From contig NZ_VEWL01000005.1 in NCBI RefSeq assembly GCF_006376685.1, forward strand, positions 1-64,000: a DNA stretch of 64,000 nt, in the 5' to 3' direction. This DNA is from Ochrobactrum teleogrylli. Lineage in GTDB: Bacteria > Pseudomonadota > Alphaproteobacteria > Rhizobiales > Rhizobiaceae. The notes beneath the pieces were generated by a model. The model did not search any database and had not been told where the DNA came from. It worked only from the letters and a program-made list of their open reading frames with translations. This document shows, one piece after another, positions 14,572 to 22,637 of the stretch. How positions within the stretch are numbered: the stretch's first letter is position 1; each line of letters begins with the position of its first letter. The position numbers and the translations under genes are program-made.

Positions 14572-15882
14572 TTAGGTATTCAAAAGCGGCGACATCCACT
14601 TGCCCTGGCGCTCCAGTTCCGCAAGTTGGTCGCAGCGATCCAGCACTGCTGGAAGCGTATATTCGTACTCACCCATTTCGGCAATTACCGATTCAAGAAT
14701 GACATCCCTCAGACAGCAAAGCCTCGTATGACTGTCGGGCGCAATGTCGCGAATACGGCTCATAAAAGTAAGGGTCCGCTCGATGTCGTTAAAGTAATTG
14801 ACGGGATGGGGTTCGTATTCAGCATACGATCTCAGATGTGACACATAGCTGCCGACAAGGCGGGTAGCTTTTCTGATATGCGGGTCCTGCACCCTGCTTG
14901 CAAGGGCAGTCAGATCGGCAGGAAAATCGTCCTGATAGCCTTTACGGATAGCCAGTTCGAACAAGTGATAGAGCGGTCCTGGATCAAGCAGCGGGCGCGT
15001 CAGTCGCAAGAGAGGTTCCAGTTGCATTGGGTTGGTGAAGTGCGGCCATATCCCTATCCTCATTACCGCCAGCACGTCGCGAACCCAGACATCTTGCCAG
15101 AACAGTTCCCTCGATACAGGCTTGGCGGGCAGGACGACGCTACGGGTTTTCCCAAAACGACGTTCATCTTCCATCCAGATCAGGATGTCCTTGATGCCCC
15201 TAATACGGCGACCGCGCCGGATGGCGATACAATCACCATGCATGAACAGGTGAAAGCCGAGATCGGCATGTGTGACGGCGGACAAATATTCAGGCAGCTT
15301 TTTGCGGCGCGTTGACCATGTCGAAGCAGCAGTTCCCGGTAACGGTTCTGCCACTTTAGCCCAGACTGCTGCCGCGAGATCGTCAACCCGGACAAGCCCC
15401 ATGCCGTCACGTGGCATTGTCGCATCCAGTATCTGTGCCAGCCAGCGGATCTTCACCGGAAGCGCGTCTATTTTTTTATTCCGGAGGGGCGCTATCCCTT
15501 GCTGACGCAAATGCCGCGCCACCGTCGTTTTTGATTGACCACCGATTTTGGCGGCATTGCGCACCGTTGCCTTGCCGTAGATCTCATCCGCAAATTCAAG
15601 CAGCGCTGTCGCAGACAACTCTGTTGCAGCCCTCTCCTCCCGGCTACGTGCGGGCTTTCGTCTTGGCGGATTATATCGCTTGATGGTCCAGCGCGTCACA
15701 TCGGTAACCAGTTGACTGGCTTCAGACTCTGTCAATCCGCTGCCAGCTTCATCACCCGCCAGCCACGCTGCCAGCGTTGCCGTACAATGTGCCTGCAATC
15801 CGCGTTCGTCCTTCCCATATTTCGAAACGAATTGATAGGCTGTCTTGCATAGATGGCTGAACGCATCCGGATTGGCACTCAT
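14572..15882 (-). CDS. Unrecognised 436-aa helix-turn-helix protein, possible replication initiator
   Basis: No family is recognised. Residues about 110-130 (AAKIGGQSKTTVARHLRQQG) form a clear helix-turn-helix of the kind found in recombinases, repressors and replication proteins. The region before it is basic (KRYNPPRRKPARSREER). The remainder is a mixed fold with many Trp and Arg residues and no visible catalytic motif or membrane segment. The ATG is at 15882. Downstream on the same strand come the AT-rich repeats, the iteron-like motifs and the 116-aa gene. That arrangement suggests an initiator or a DNA-binding maintenance protein of an integrated plasmid-like element. A regulator or a transposition accessory protein cannot be excluded. 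Confidence 0.6.
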   Translation of the reverse strand: MSANPDAFSHLCKTAYQFVSKYGKDERGLQAHCTATLAAWLAGDEAGSGLTESEASQLVTDVTRWTIKRYNPPRRKPARSREERAATELSATALLEFADEIYGKATVRNAAKIGGQSKTTVARHLRQQGIAPLRNKKIDALPVKIRWLAQILDATMPRDGMGLVRVDDLAAAVWAKVAEPLPGTAASTWSTRRKKLPEYLSAVTHADLGFHLFMHGDCIAIRRGRRIRGIKDILIWMEDERRFGKTRSVVLPAKPVSRELFWQDVWVRDVLAVMRIGIWPHFTNPMQLEPLLRLTRPLLDPGPLYHLFELAIRKGYQDDFPADLTALASRVQDPHIRKATRLVGSYVSHLRSYAEYEPHPVNYFNDIERTLTFMSRIRDIAPDSHTRLCCLRDVILESVIAEMGEYEYTLPAVLDRCDQLAELERQGKWMSPLLNT

Positions 15883-16509
15883 GAGCTGGCACAGTCATTC
15901 GATTGGTTGTTGAAAGGACAAGTATGGCAGGGGTGAGGCTATAACGGCAAGCTCGCCTGAAACTGGCTTTCGAGGATTTCGACTTCGTAAATGACTTTCA
16001 TCTTGGTTACGGATCACGCATTCGCAAGCGGTTGCTGTTCAGCGAGAAGTCGATAAAGTTGCTCGAAATGCGGAGAGAGAACAAGACTAGAGAGAGGTTG
16101 TACGCGGGCATAAGGGTGCGGCCGCAGCTATAGCACTCGAAGCTCATCGGTACGAAATGAAAGACACCCCAGCAACCAAAGAGCCAATGATCGAGCTGCT
16201 TCGCGATGAAGGGCATCGCGTGGTCCAGATCAACGAACGCCTATGGCGGCTCGATGCTCAACCAAATATCGTGAACTCATGCCGCAGAACCTGCGGGAAT
16301 CATTCGAGAGCTGGCTGACGAGCTAGTCCAAAACAGCCCGGGCCCCGGCATATAATCCCCAAAACATATCTCACGAAACATGCGTCTTACGACATAAAGC
16401 CAATTATGTTGTCTGGAGCACAAACCACCTACGCAAATTCGTTTTGGTGGCGGTAAAACAAAGCCCGCGAAAGTTATATCTGCAAGTCATTGATTTTATT
16501 GGGAAAAAG
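15883..16509. other. Junction between accessory DNA and the tRNA-Val gene
   Basis: Only one short open frame (16157-16318) looks coding. The rest has no recognisable gene, integrase or transposon end. It directly adjoins the 3' end of tRNA-Val, where island attachment would be expected. A second copy of the tRNA 3' end was not noticed elsewhere in the window. Confidence 0.4.
16157..16318 (+). CDS. Small hypothetical protein (53 aa)
   Basis: ATG at 16157 gives MKDTPATKEPMIELLRDEGH, then RVVQINERLWRLDAQPN and an unrelated-looking tail to the stop at 16318. The first 37 residues look like real coding sequence, a short helical, charged protein. The Cys/Arg-rich tail may be out of frame, so the gene could be truncated. 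No function is evident. It is convergent with tRNA-Val. Confidence 0.35.
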   Translation: MKDTPATKEPMIELLRDEGHRVVQINERLWRLDAQPNIVNSCRRTCGNHSRAG

Positions 16510-16585
<76 letters not shown>

Positions 16586-16972
16586 GACTGATTTGTCAGT
16601 CGCGTGAGAGCCGTTTAGGCAATTCATGCGACAAGCGCAAGAGCAAATTTTGGCAATTCGCACAGTTTCGACCATTTTTCCAAAATGACCAAATTCGATG
16701 CGCCATAAACACTCAAACTGTCGGTAGCTGAGCGGACGATAGAGTTGTGTTCAAGGGGATCGGGCCGGCGCTGCTAATGCCACGTAACATAGGGCGTTCG
16801 ATAAAAAGCACAGCTGCCTTTGGCTTCTAACGCACAAATATGACGCTGATTTAAAAATCAGAAGAAACTAATTCTATTTTATCACATTTCACTAATTAAT
16901 CTTTCTTGAATTTTCCCCGTGGGGAAAATCGCATTATCTCGCAATGTATTTGGAACATGGAGAAGAATTATA
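16586..16972. other. Upstream region of tRNA-Val and of the secreted-protein gene
   Basis: No gene is seen. It should contain the leftward promoter of tRNA-Val and the rightward promoter of the gene at 16973. The part 16840-16910 is AT-rich. Confidence 0.4.
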
Positions 16973-17362
16973 ATGCGTAATGTCATTCGCGTTTCTTTGA
17001 CCGGCCTCTTTCTCGGTGCAAATCTCACAGCAGCCCTCGCGCAGGCGACGCCTGAGCAGATGGAAATGGCTTATAGTGCGGCCCGCAATCAACTGGGCGT
17101 GCTGACCTATTGCAAGGACAAGGGCTATACCGACGATGCAGCCATCGAAATCCAGAACAAAATGCTTGGCTTGATCCCTCCTCCCGCCGATACGTCCAAG
17201 GCCGAAGCTGCCGAAGAAACCGGCAAGCAGGGCAAGGTTTCCGTCATGGGTATGGAACAGGATCTCGCCACCAGCGCAAAGGCGCAGAATGTTTCGGAAG
17301 AAAAGCTGTGCCAGACCATGGCAGACGCCGTGAAGCAGGCCGGTGCGCAGCTCCCAAAGTAA
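16973..17362 (+). CDS. Small exported protein (ESAT-6-like annotation in relatives)
   Basis: A 129-aa protein with a typical signal peptide (MRNVIRVSLTGLFLGANLTA, cleavage after ALAQA). The mature part is helical and begins TPEQMEMAYSAARNQLGVL. Two cysteines (YCKDKGY and KLCQTM) could form a disulfide in the periplasm. Brucella and rhizobial homologues are often labelled pore-forming ESAT-6 family, from memory; the function is not established. The ATG at 16973 is chosen because the signal peptide starts there. A strong terminator follows at 17383. Confidence 0.65.
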   Translation: MRNVIRVSLTGLFLGANLTAALAQATPEQMEMAYSAARNQLGVLTYCKDKGYTDDAAIEIQNKMLGLIPPPADTSKAEAAEETGKQGKVSVMGMEQDLATSAKAQNVSEEKLCQTMADAVKQAGAQLPK

Positions 17363-17382
17363 GCGCCGCTGGATAACCGAAA

Positions 17383-17412
17383 AGAACCCCGCTCAGGCGG
17401 GGTTCTGTTTTT
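17383..17412 (+). terminator. Intrinsic terminator
   Basis: AGAACCCCGC and GCGGGGTTCT pair across a 4-base loop, followed by a T-rich run. It ends the gene at 16973-17362. Confidence 0.85.
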
Positions 17413-17600
17413 AGGGCCTTGTGCGTCGGAAACGATCGTTCAGCCCCAATGCTTGGGTATATTTCAGCAATTTATTAATCATACAAAGCGCTTATCTTCT
17501 GTTTACCATGCAACTTAAGAGCGCAAAAAGAATTGCCCGTGTAATTTGGCTCCAGGTCAAGACGACCAGCTAATAAAAGCAGAGTCTCAGGAGCAACACC

Positions 17601-17786
17601 ATGTCCAAGCTTTTCTCGCGTTTTCGCAAAGACGAATCCGGCGCAACCGCAATCGAATACGCGTTGATCGCAGCGCTCATCGCCGTCGTTATCATCGGCG
17701 GCGCAACAACGCTCGGCACGAAGATTAGCCAGAAGTTCACAGACATCGCCACCACCGTCGAAACGGGTAAGGCTCCGACGGAATAA
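17601..17786 (+). CDS. Flp/Fap-type IVb pilin
   Basis: A 61-aa pilin subunit. A short basic leader (MSKLFSRFRKDESG) ends at the prepilin peptidase site G|ATAIEY, and the conserved hydrophobic helix TAIEYALIAALIAVVIIGG follows with Glu5 of the mature protein in place. Flp pilins build Tad-type adhesion pili, but no tad/cpa assembly genes are in this window, so the machinery must be elsewhere. A terminator follows directly, so the gene is probably a single transcription unit. Confidence 0.92.
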   Translation: MSKLFSRFRKDESGATAIEYALIAALIAVVIIGGATTLGTKISQKFTDIATTVETGKAPTE

Positions 17787-17800
17787 TAATCCGCACTCCA

Positions 17801-17831
17801 AAAAAGCCGCCACTTACATGGCGGCTTTTTT
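17801..17831 (+). terminator. Intrinsic terminator after the pilin gene
   Basis: AAAAAGCCGCC pairs with GGCGGCTTTTT across an 8-base loop and ends in T residues. Confidence 0.85.
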
Positions 17832-18027
17832 GTTTGACTTAAATTTATCTGTAGCGGCGCTGCTTGGCGGCGTAATTTTGTACACCCGAATTGTAGCTAT
17901 CACACCGTAATCTTTAGTGATTTTGCCGCTTCACGCCGTTTCTGCATAATGTTTGTCGAAAGAATGTTTGCCAAATGCTGCAACATTCAGCGATGTACAG
18001 CGTTTGAGCTTTGAAGGAGCGAAGGCC

Positions 18028-18426
18028 ATGTCATTAAAATCACTTCTGATCGCCGTTGGCATAGGCATATCCGGACTGACGCTCACCGGGTGCGTGTCCG
18101 AAGGCTATTATGGCAGCGGCGGCGGCTATTACGACCCTTACTATGTGCAGGGCAGCTATATCGGCACCGGCGTTGTCTATGATAGCGGACGCTATTATCG
18201 CAATTACCCGCGTTATTATCGTGATTCACGCTATCGCGATTACCGTTATCGGGATCGCGACCGTCGCCCGAATTACAACAGACCAGACCGCCCGCGCCCG
18301 CCGCAAGGTGAGCGTCCGCGTCCACCGCAAGCCGAGCGCCCATCGCAACCACGCCCGGAAGCACGGCCTTCGGGCAGCAACAGACCCCGCGCCTATATCA
18401 GACCGCGAGGCAATGAGCCGCGGTAG
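18028..18426 (+). CDS. Tyr/Arg/Pro-rich lipoprotein
   Basis: A 132-aa predicted lipoprotein. The lipobox LTLTGC ends a short signal peptide. The mature part starts with Gly/Tyr repeats (SEGYYGSGGGYYDPYY), continues with Arg/Tyr repeats (YRDYRYRDRDRRP) and ends in proline- and arginine-rich sequence (RPRPPQGERPRPP). This low-complexity composition is common in surface or cell-envelope lipoproteins of rhizobia whose role is unknown. The ATG at 18028 follows a GGAGCG element. The gene faces the cupin/metY pair across a shared terminator. Confidence 0.7.
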   Translation: MSLKSLLIAVGIGISGLTLTGCVSEGYYGSGGGYYDPYYVQGSYIGTGVVYDSGRYYRNYPRYYRDSRYRDYRYRDRDRRPNYNRPDRPRPPQGERPRPPQAERPSQPRPEARPSGSNRPRAYIRPRGNEPR

Positions 18427-18438
18427 GTCGAGAGTCAT

Positions 18439-18470
18439 AAAGGCTGCGAAATTCGCAGCCTTTTCTTTTT
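18439..18470. terminator. Bidirectional intrinsic terminator
   Basis: AAGGCTGCGAA and TTCGCAGCCTT form a near-perfect hairpin with T-rich flanks. It lies between the convergent lipoprotein and cupin genes. Confidence 0.8.
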
Positions 18471-18817
18471 CAGAGCTTGATCACATATTCCTTGCGGGTG
18501 GTTTCCAGCACGTCCCAGCTGCCCTTGAAGCCGGGGCGAATGACAAAACTGTCGCCCGCCTTGACTTCACGGCTTGCGCCGCCCTCCTCGCTCACGATCG
18601 AGCGACCGGAGAGAATATGACAGAACTCCCATTCGTCATATTCGATCCGCCATTTTCCGGGCGTGCTTTCCCATATGCCGGCAAAGAGCGTGCCATCGGC
18701 ATTTTCTTCCAGATTCCATGTCCGGAATTTTGGATCGCCGGAAAGAACGCGCTCCGGCAGCGGAGCGCCCTCTTCCGGTTCAATGCCGGTCAGGTCGAAG
18801 TCGAGAAACCGGCTCAT
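18470..18817 (-). CDS. Cupin-domain protein
   Basis: A 115-aa single-domain cupin of the DUF861/ethanolamine-utilisation EutQ-like type. It shows the double-psi barrel signatures GKWRIEYDEWEFCHILSG and GDSFVIRPGFKGSWDV. The catalytic function is unknown; members often bind a metal and a small ligand. The ATG at 18817 sits 5 bases after the metY stop, so the two genes are very likely co-transcribed. A link to sulfur amino-acid metabolism is possible but only from position. Confidence 0.75.
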   Translation of the reverse strand: MSRFLDFDLTGIEPEEGAPLPERVLSGDPKFRTWNLEENADGTLFAGIWESTPGKWRIEYDEWEFCHILSGRSIVSEEGGASREVKAGDSFVIRPGFKGSWDVLETTRKEYVIKL

Positions 18818-18821
18818 CCGG

Positions 18822-20105
18822 TCAGACCTTGGCAAGAGCCTGTTCGATATCGGCTATAATATCGTCGGCATCCTCGATGCCGATAGACAGGCGCACGACA
18901 TCCGGACCAGCGCCAGCCGCCACTTTCTGCTCGTCACTCAGCTGGCGGTGCGTGGTCGAGGCCGGATGAATCACGAGCGAACGCGTGTCGCCAATATTGG
19001 CAAGCAGCGAGAACAGGTCGAGGCTATCCACGAATTTCACGCCTGCATCATAGCCGCCCTTGAGGCCGAAGGTGAAAACCGAGCCTGCGCCCTTCGGCGA
19101 ATATTTCTGCTGAAGCGCATGATATTTGTCATGCGGCAGCCCGGCATAGTTCACCCACGATACCTTCTCGTGACCATGCAGCCAGGAGGCAACCTTCTGG
19201 GCATTGTCGCAATGGCGCTGCATGCGCAACGGCAGAGTTTCCACACCGGTCAGAATCTGGAAGGCGTTGAATGGCGAAATCGCCGGGCCGAAATCGCGGA
19301 GACCCAGCACACGGGCCGCGATGGCAAAGGAGATATTGCCGAAGCTCTTATGCAGTTCCAGACCGGCATAATCCGGACGCGGTTCGGTCAGAAGCGGATA
19401 ATTGCCCGACTTCGCCCAGTCGAAGGTTCCGCCGTCGATGAGGATGCCGCCCATGGAATTACCATGGCCGCCAATGAACTTGGTCAGCGAATGCACGACA
19501 ATATCTGCGCCGTGTTCGATCGGGCGCACGAGATAGGGCGAAGCAAGCGTATTGTCTACGATCAAAGGCAGGCCATGCTTATGGGCGATTTCGGCAATCG
19601 CTTCGATATCCACGACTATGCCGCCCGGATTAGCGAAGCTTTCAATGAAGATTGCGCGCGTCTTGCCATCGATCTGCTTGGCAAAGTCGGTCGGATTGCT
19701 GGCGTCGGCCCAGCGCACCTGCCAGCCGAAGGATTTGAACGACTGACCGAACTGGTTTATCGACCCGCCGTAAAGCTGGCGCGCAGCGACGAAATTATCG
19801 CCGGGCTGCAAAAGCGTATGGAAAACGAGCAGCTGCGCGGCATGCCCCGATGCCGTTGCGACAGCTGCGGTGCCGCCTTCAAGCGCTGCGATGCGCTCTT
19901 CCAGCACGGCCGTCGTCGGATTGGTAATACGTGTATAAATATTGCCGAACGCCTGTAGCCCGAACAGGGAAGCCGCATGATCCGCATCTTCGAACACGAA
20001 CGACGTCGTCTGATAGATTGGCGTTGCACGCGCGCCCGTTGTCGGATCAGGCTTTGCGCCTGCGTGAACGGCCAGTGTTTCTATGCCGGGTGAGCGTTTG
20101 GACAT
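18822..20105 (-). CDS. metY: O-acetylhomoserine sulfhydrylase (aminocarboxypropyltransferase)
   Basis: A 427-aa PLP enzyme of the Cys/Met metabolism family that makes homocysteine from O-acetylhomoserine and sulfide. Visible signatures are the N-terminal [29 protein letters not shown], the SGHAAQ phosphate loop, [10 protein letters not shown], and the PLP lysine in [13 protein letters not shown]. Its length is normal for MetY. The start is supported by a strong AGGAGGAAT site five bases upstream, which is itself complementary to sequence further up the leader (20173-20181), suggesting translational control. It is the first gene of a pair with the cupin. Confidence 0.9.
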   Translation of the reverse strand: MSKRSPGIETLAVHAGAKPDPTTGARATPIYQTTSFVFEDADHAASLFGLQAFGNIYTRITNPTTAVLEERIAALEGGTAAVATASGHAAQLLVFHTLLQPGDNFVAARQLYGGSINQFGQSFKSFGWQVRWADASNPTDFAKQIDGKTRAIFIESFANPGGIVVDIEAIAEIAHKHGLPLIVDNTLASPYLVRPIEHGADIVVHSLTKFIGGHGNSMGGILIDGGTFDWAKSGNYPLLTEPRPDYAGLELHKSFGNISFAIAARVLGLRDFGPAISPFNAFQILTGVETLPLRMQRHCDNAQKVASWLHGHEKVSWVNYAGLPHDKYHALQQKYSPKGAGSVFTFGLKGGYDAGVKFVDSLDLFSLLANIGDTRSLVIHPASTTHRQLSDEQKVAAGAGPDVVRLSIGIEDADDIIADIEQALAKV

Positions 20106-20107
20106 CT

Positions 20108-20181
20108 ATTCCTCCTGATAACGAATGCCACTCTTTGAGGGCGGACGTTAGGCTCTGCCAAAAAGAAAGCAAAGGAGGAAT
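20108..20181 (-). promoter_or_regulatory. metY leader with possible Shine-Dalgarno sequestration
   Basis: In the minus-strand leader, AUUCCUCCU (20181-20173) is a perfect 9-base complement of AGGAGGAAU (20116-20108), which contains the metY ribosome-binding site. The roughly 56 bases between could fold or bind a ligand. It does not fit the SAM-II consensus as I know it. Candidates are an unrecognised riboswitch, an RNA thermometer or a protein site. Confidence 0.45.
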
Positions 20182-20227
20182 TTTTCGACTGATATCAAAG
20201 CGCGGAATTTTATTCCCGCTTCATACG

Positions 20228-20650
20228 CTATCCGATCAAGCGCGGGTATTCTATCGCGGGACAACGATCCATGATGACGGTCAGCCCTGCGTCTTCGGCA
20301 CGCTTGCCAGCTTCTTCATGGACAACGCCGAGCTGCGTCCACAAAACGGATGGACGCTGCTTCATGGCGAGGATTTCATCCACAATAGCCGGCAGCGAAT
20401 AAGGCTCACGAAACACATCGACCATGTCGACCTGCTCTTCAATATCGGCCAATCGCGCCACGACGCGCTGGCCGTGAATTTCCTTGCCGACCTGCCCCGG
20501 ATTGACGGGAATGACGCGGTAGCCCTTGGAGAGCAGAAACTCCATCACGCCATTGCTTGGGCGCTCTGGCTTCGGGGAGGCACCAAGAAGCGCAATTGTT
20601 TTGACGGATTGGAGAATGTTGCGAATTTTGTCGCCAGACGGATTGTTCAT
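20228..20650 (-). CDS. CoA-binding protein (YccU type)
   Basis: A 140-aa Rossmann-like CoA-binding domain. It shows the typical TIALLGASPKPERPSNGV loop, the RVIPVNPGQVGKEIHG segment and the C-terminal VIMDRCPAIEYPRL, in which the Cys is conserved. Members are widespread in bacteria and bind CoA or a nucleotide, with no settled role. It is divergent from the thioesterase gene at 20764, an arrangement in which both deal with CoA compounds. Confidence 0.85.
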   Translation of the reverse strand: MNNPSGDKIRNILQSVKTIALLGASPKPERPSNGVMEFLLSKGYRVIPVNPGQVGKEIHGQRVVARLADIEEQVDMVDVFREPYSLPAIVDEILAMKQRPSVLWTQLGVVHEEAGKRAEDAGLTVIMDRCPAIEYPRLIG

Positions 20651-20763
20651 GTTCTTACCTCACCAGTCTCAACTGCGCGACCGTATTTATCGTTCGCACG
20701 ACAGGATGCCGCTTGCAACACAAGGGTCCACGCTTCTATTCCTATAAAGATTGGGAGGACTGG

Positions 20764-21210
20764 ATGAATATCAATATGACAAGACACACAAGTCTGGCTC
20801 CGGTGATGGATATCGACGAGCTGCGCACTTTCATGAAGCGTGAGTTTCCGCAGCTTGGTACGAGTTTCGAGATTGTTGCGATTGATGAAGGTTCCGCCAC
20901 GATGCGCCTTCACGCCGACGAGCAACATTTGCGTCCCGGCGGGACGGTTTCCGGCCCTGCGCTATTCGCGCTGGCCGATGTTGCTGCCTATGCGGCTATT
21001 CTGGCGCATATCGGCCCGGTCGCGCTTGCGGTGACGACCAATCTCAACATCAATTTCCTGCGCAAGCCCTCACCCGGTGCGGTGGAAGCTGTCGCGCAAC
21101 TTCTGAAGCTTGGAAAACGCCTCGCCGTCCTCGATATCAGCCTGACCGATGGCGCGACTGGCGAACTGGTTGCTCATGCAACAGCGACTTATTCAATCCC
21201 ACCGCGTTAA
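20764..21210 (+). CDS. PaaI-family hotdog thioesterase
   Basis: A 148-aa hotdog-fold protein. Conserved signatures are HLRPGGTVSGPALFALADVA (the helix and catalytic Asp region), VTTNLNINFLRKP, and HATATYSIPP. It would hydrolyse an acyl- or aryl-CoA. The ATG at 20764 has a GGAGG site eight bases upstream and is preferred over earlier in-frame codons. It lies 237 bp before rplM, with a 14-bp palindrome in between. Confidence 0.82.
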   Translation: MNINMTRHTSLAPVMDIDELRTFMKREFPQLGTSFEIVAIDEGSATMRLHADEQHLRPGGTVSGPALFALADVAAYAAILAHIGPVALAVTTNLNINFLRKPSPGAVEAVAQLLKLGKRLAVLDISLTDGATGELVAHATATYSIPPR

Positions 21211-21229
21211 AAGCACCACAAAAACATAG

Positions 21230-21243
21230 GGTATTATAATACC
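21230..21243. repeat. Perfect 14-bp palindrome in the rplM upstream region
   Basis: GGTATTATAATACC reads the same on both strands. It lies about 20 bases after the thioesterase stop and could be a dimeric regulator site or a weak hairpin. Confidence 0.7.
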
Positions 21244-21447
21244 AAATAAACAAGCCATTGATTTTATTATGCTTTTAAAATCACCGTGCAAATACGGGAC
21301 TTGACGGCGGGGCAGAGTTTGTGTATCGACCCGCCGGAAGCGCGCGAAACTTAATTTTTGCACGCCCGTTCGGGTTGGATATCACCAACACAAGCAACAA
21401 AAAAAGCCCTGATGTTCATATCGGGGATTAGTCTAAGGAAGACTTCA

Positions 21448-21912
21448 ATGGCAACTTTTTCTCAGAAGCCGGCTGAAGTGGTGAAGAAGTGGGTACTGAT
21501 CGACGCCGAAGGTCTCGTCGTTGGTCGTCTCGCAACTATCGTCGCCAATCGCCTGCGTGGCAAGCACAAAGCAACCTTCACCCCGCACGTTGACGATGGC
21601 GATAATGTCATCATCATCAATGCCGACAAGGTTGTTCTGACCGGCAAGAAGTACACCGACAAGGTTTATTACTGGCACACCGGCCATCCGGGCGGCATCA
21701 AGGAGCGCACTGCTCGCCAGATTCTCGAAGGCCGTTTCCCGGAACGCGTTCTCGAGAAGGCTATTGAGCGTATGATCCCACGTGGTCCGCTCGGCCGTCG
21801 CCAGATGAAGAACCTGCGCGTTTATGCAGGTCCGAACCATCAGCATGAAGCTCAGCAGCCGGAAGTCCTCGACGTCGCAGCGCTGAACCGCAAGAACAAA
21901 GGGAATGCATAA
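21448..21912 (+). CDS. rplM: 50S ribosomal protein L13
   Basis: A 154-aa protein with the L13 signatures [52 protein letters not shown], and [16 protein letters not shown]. It is a component of the large ribosomal subunit and an early assembly protein. The start MATFSQKP at 21448 follows AAGGAAG. It is directly followed by rpsI, the almost universal rplM-rpsI operon. Confidence 0.98.
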   Translation: MATFSQKPAEVVKKWVLIDAEGLVVGRLATIVANRLRGKHKATFTPHVDDGDNVIIINADKVVLTGKKYTDKVYYWHTGHPGGIKERTARQILEGRFPERVLEKAIERMIPRGPLGRRQMKNLRVYAGPNHQHEAQQPEVLDVAALNRKNKGNA

Positions 21913-21914
21913 TC

Positions 21915-22391
21915 ATGGCTGAGCAGCTCAACTCGCTCGAAGAACTCGGCACTGTTGCCAAGACCGAAGCTGCCGCTCCGGTTCACGTCCAGAAGCTGGA
22001 CGCACAGGGCCGCGCTTATGCCACCGGCAAGCGTAAGGACGCCGTTGCACGCGTTTGGGTCAAGCCGGGTTCCGGCAAGATCACCGTCAACGACAAGGAA
22101 TTCGAAAAGTACTTCGCACGTCCGGTCCTGCAGATGATCCTCCAGCAGCCGATCATCGCTTCGAACCGCGCTGGCCAGTTCGACATCGTTGCTACCGTTG
22201 CCGGTGGCGGCCTGTCCGGTCAGGCTGGTGCCGTTCGTCACGGTATTTCGAAGGCCCTCACCTACTACGAACCGGGCCTGCGCACGGTTCTCAAGAAGGG
22301 TGGCTTCCTGACCCGCGATAGCCGCGTCGTCGAACGTAAGAAGTACGGTAAGGCCAAGGCTCGCCGTTCGTTCCAGTTCTCGAAGCGCTAA
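21915..22391 (+). CDS. rpsI: 30S ribosomal protein S9
   Basis: A 158-aa protein. The conserved C-terminal 130 residues ([37 protein letters not shown], and the basic end [10 protein letters not shown]) are S9; the C-terminal Lys-Arg tail reaches the P-site tRNA. An alphaproteobacterial N-terminal extension of about 30 residues precedes it. It starts two bases after rplM stops and ends before a series of hairpins. Confidence 0.98.
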   Translation: MAEQLNSLEELGTVAKTEAAAPVHVQKLDAQGRAYATGKRKDAVARVWVKPGSGKITVNDKEFEKYFARPVLQMILQQPIIASNRAGQFDIVATVAGGGLSGQAGAVRHGISKALTYYEPGLRTVLKKGGFLTRDSRVVERKKYGKAKARRSFQFSKR

Positions 22392-22502
22392 TCCGCTTAG
22401 GGCCAGCCCTCGAAGCGCTGGCCCGTTTAAAAATCACCCAAGCGCTCCGGCGCTTGGGGTTGCATTTCCAGACGGTAATATTCCTGTCATCTTGATATGC
22501 GA

Positions 22503-22531
22503 AAAAGCGAGCCGCAAGGCTCGCTTTTTTG
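22503..22531 (+). terminator. Intrinsic terminator of the rplM-rpsI operon
   Basis: AAAGCGAGCC and GGCTCGCTTT pair across a GCAA loop followed by a T run. Two weaker hairpins (GGCCAGC/GCTGGCC around 22402 and CCAAGCGC/GCGCTTGG around 22438) precede it. Confidence 0.85.
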
Positions 22532-22637
22532 GTTTCTAAAGCCCTCTGCTCCCTATTGGTAGCAAGCTCATTTAAGCTATTCTTATTATAATATTTTTAT
22601 TTGCATAAAATTAACAATATTAATCAGGATATTTATT

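Noticed and set aside
20103..20230. SAM-II riboswitch before metY
   Set aside because: The leader lacks the conserved GCUAAA-type pseudoknot core as I know it; only the anti-Shine-Dalgarno pairing is supported.
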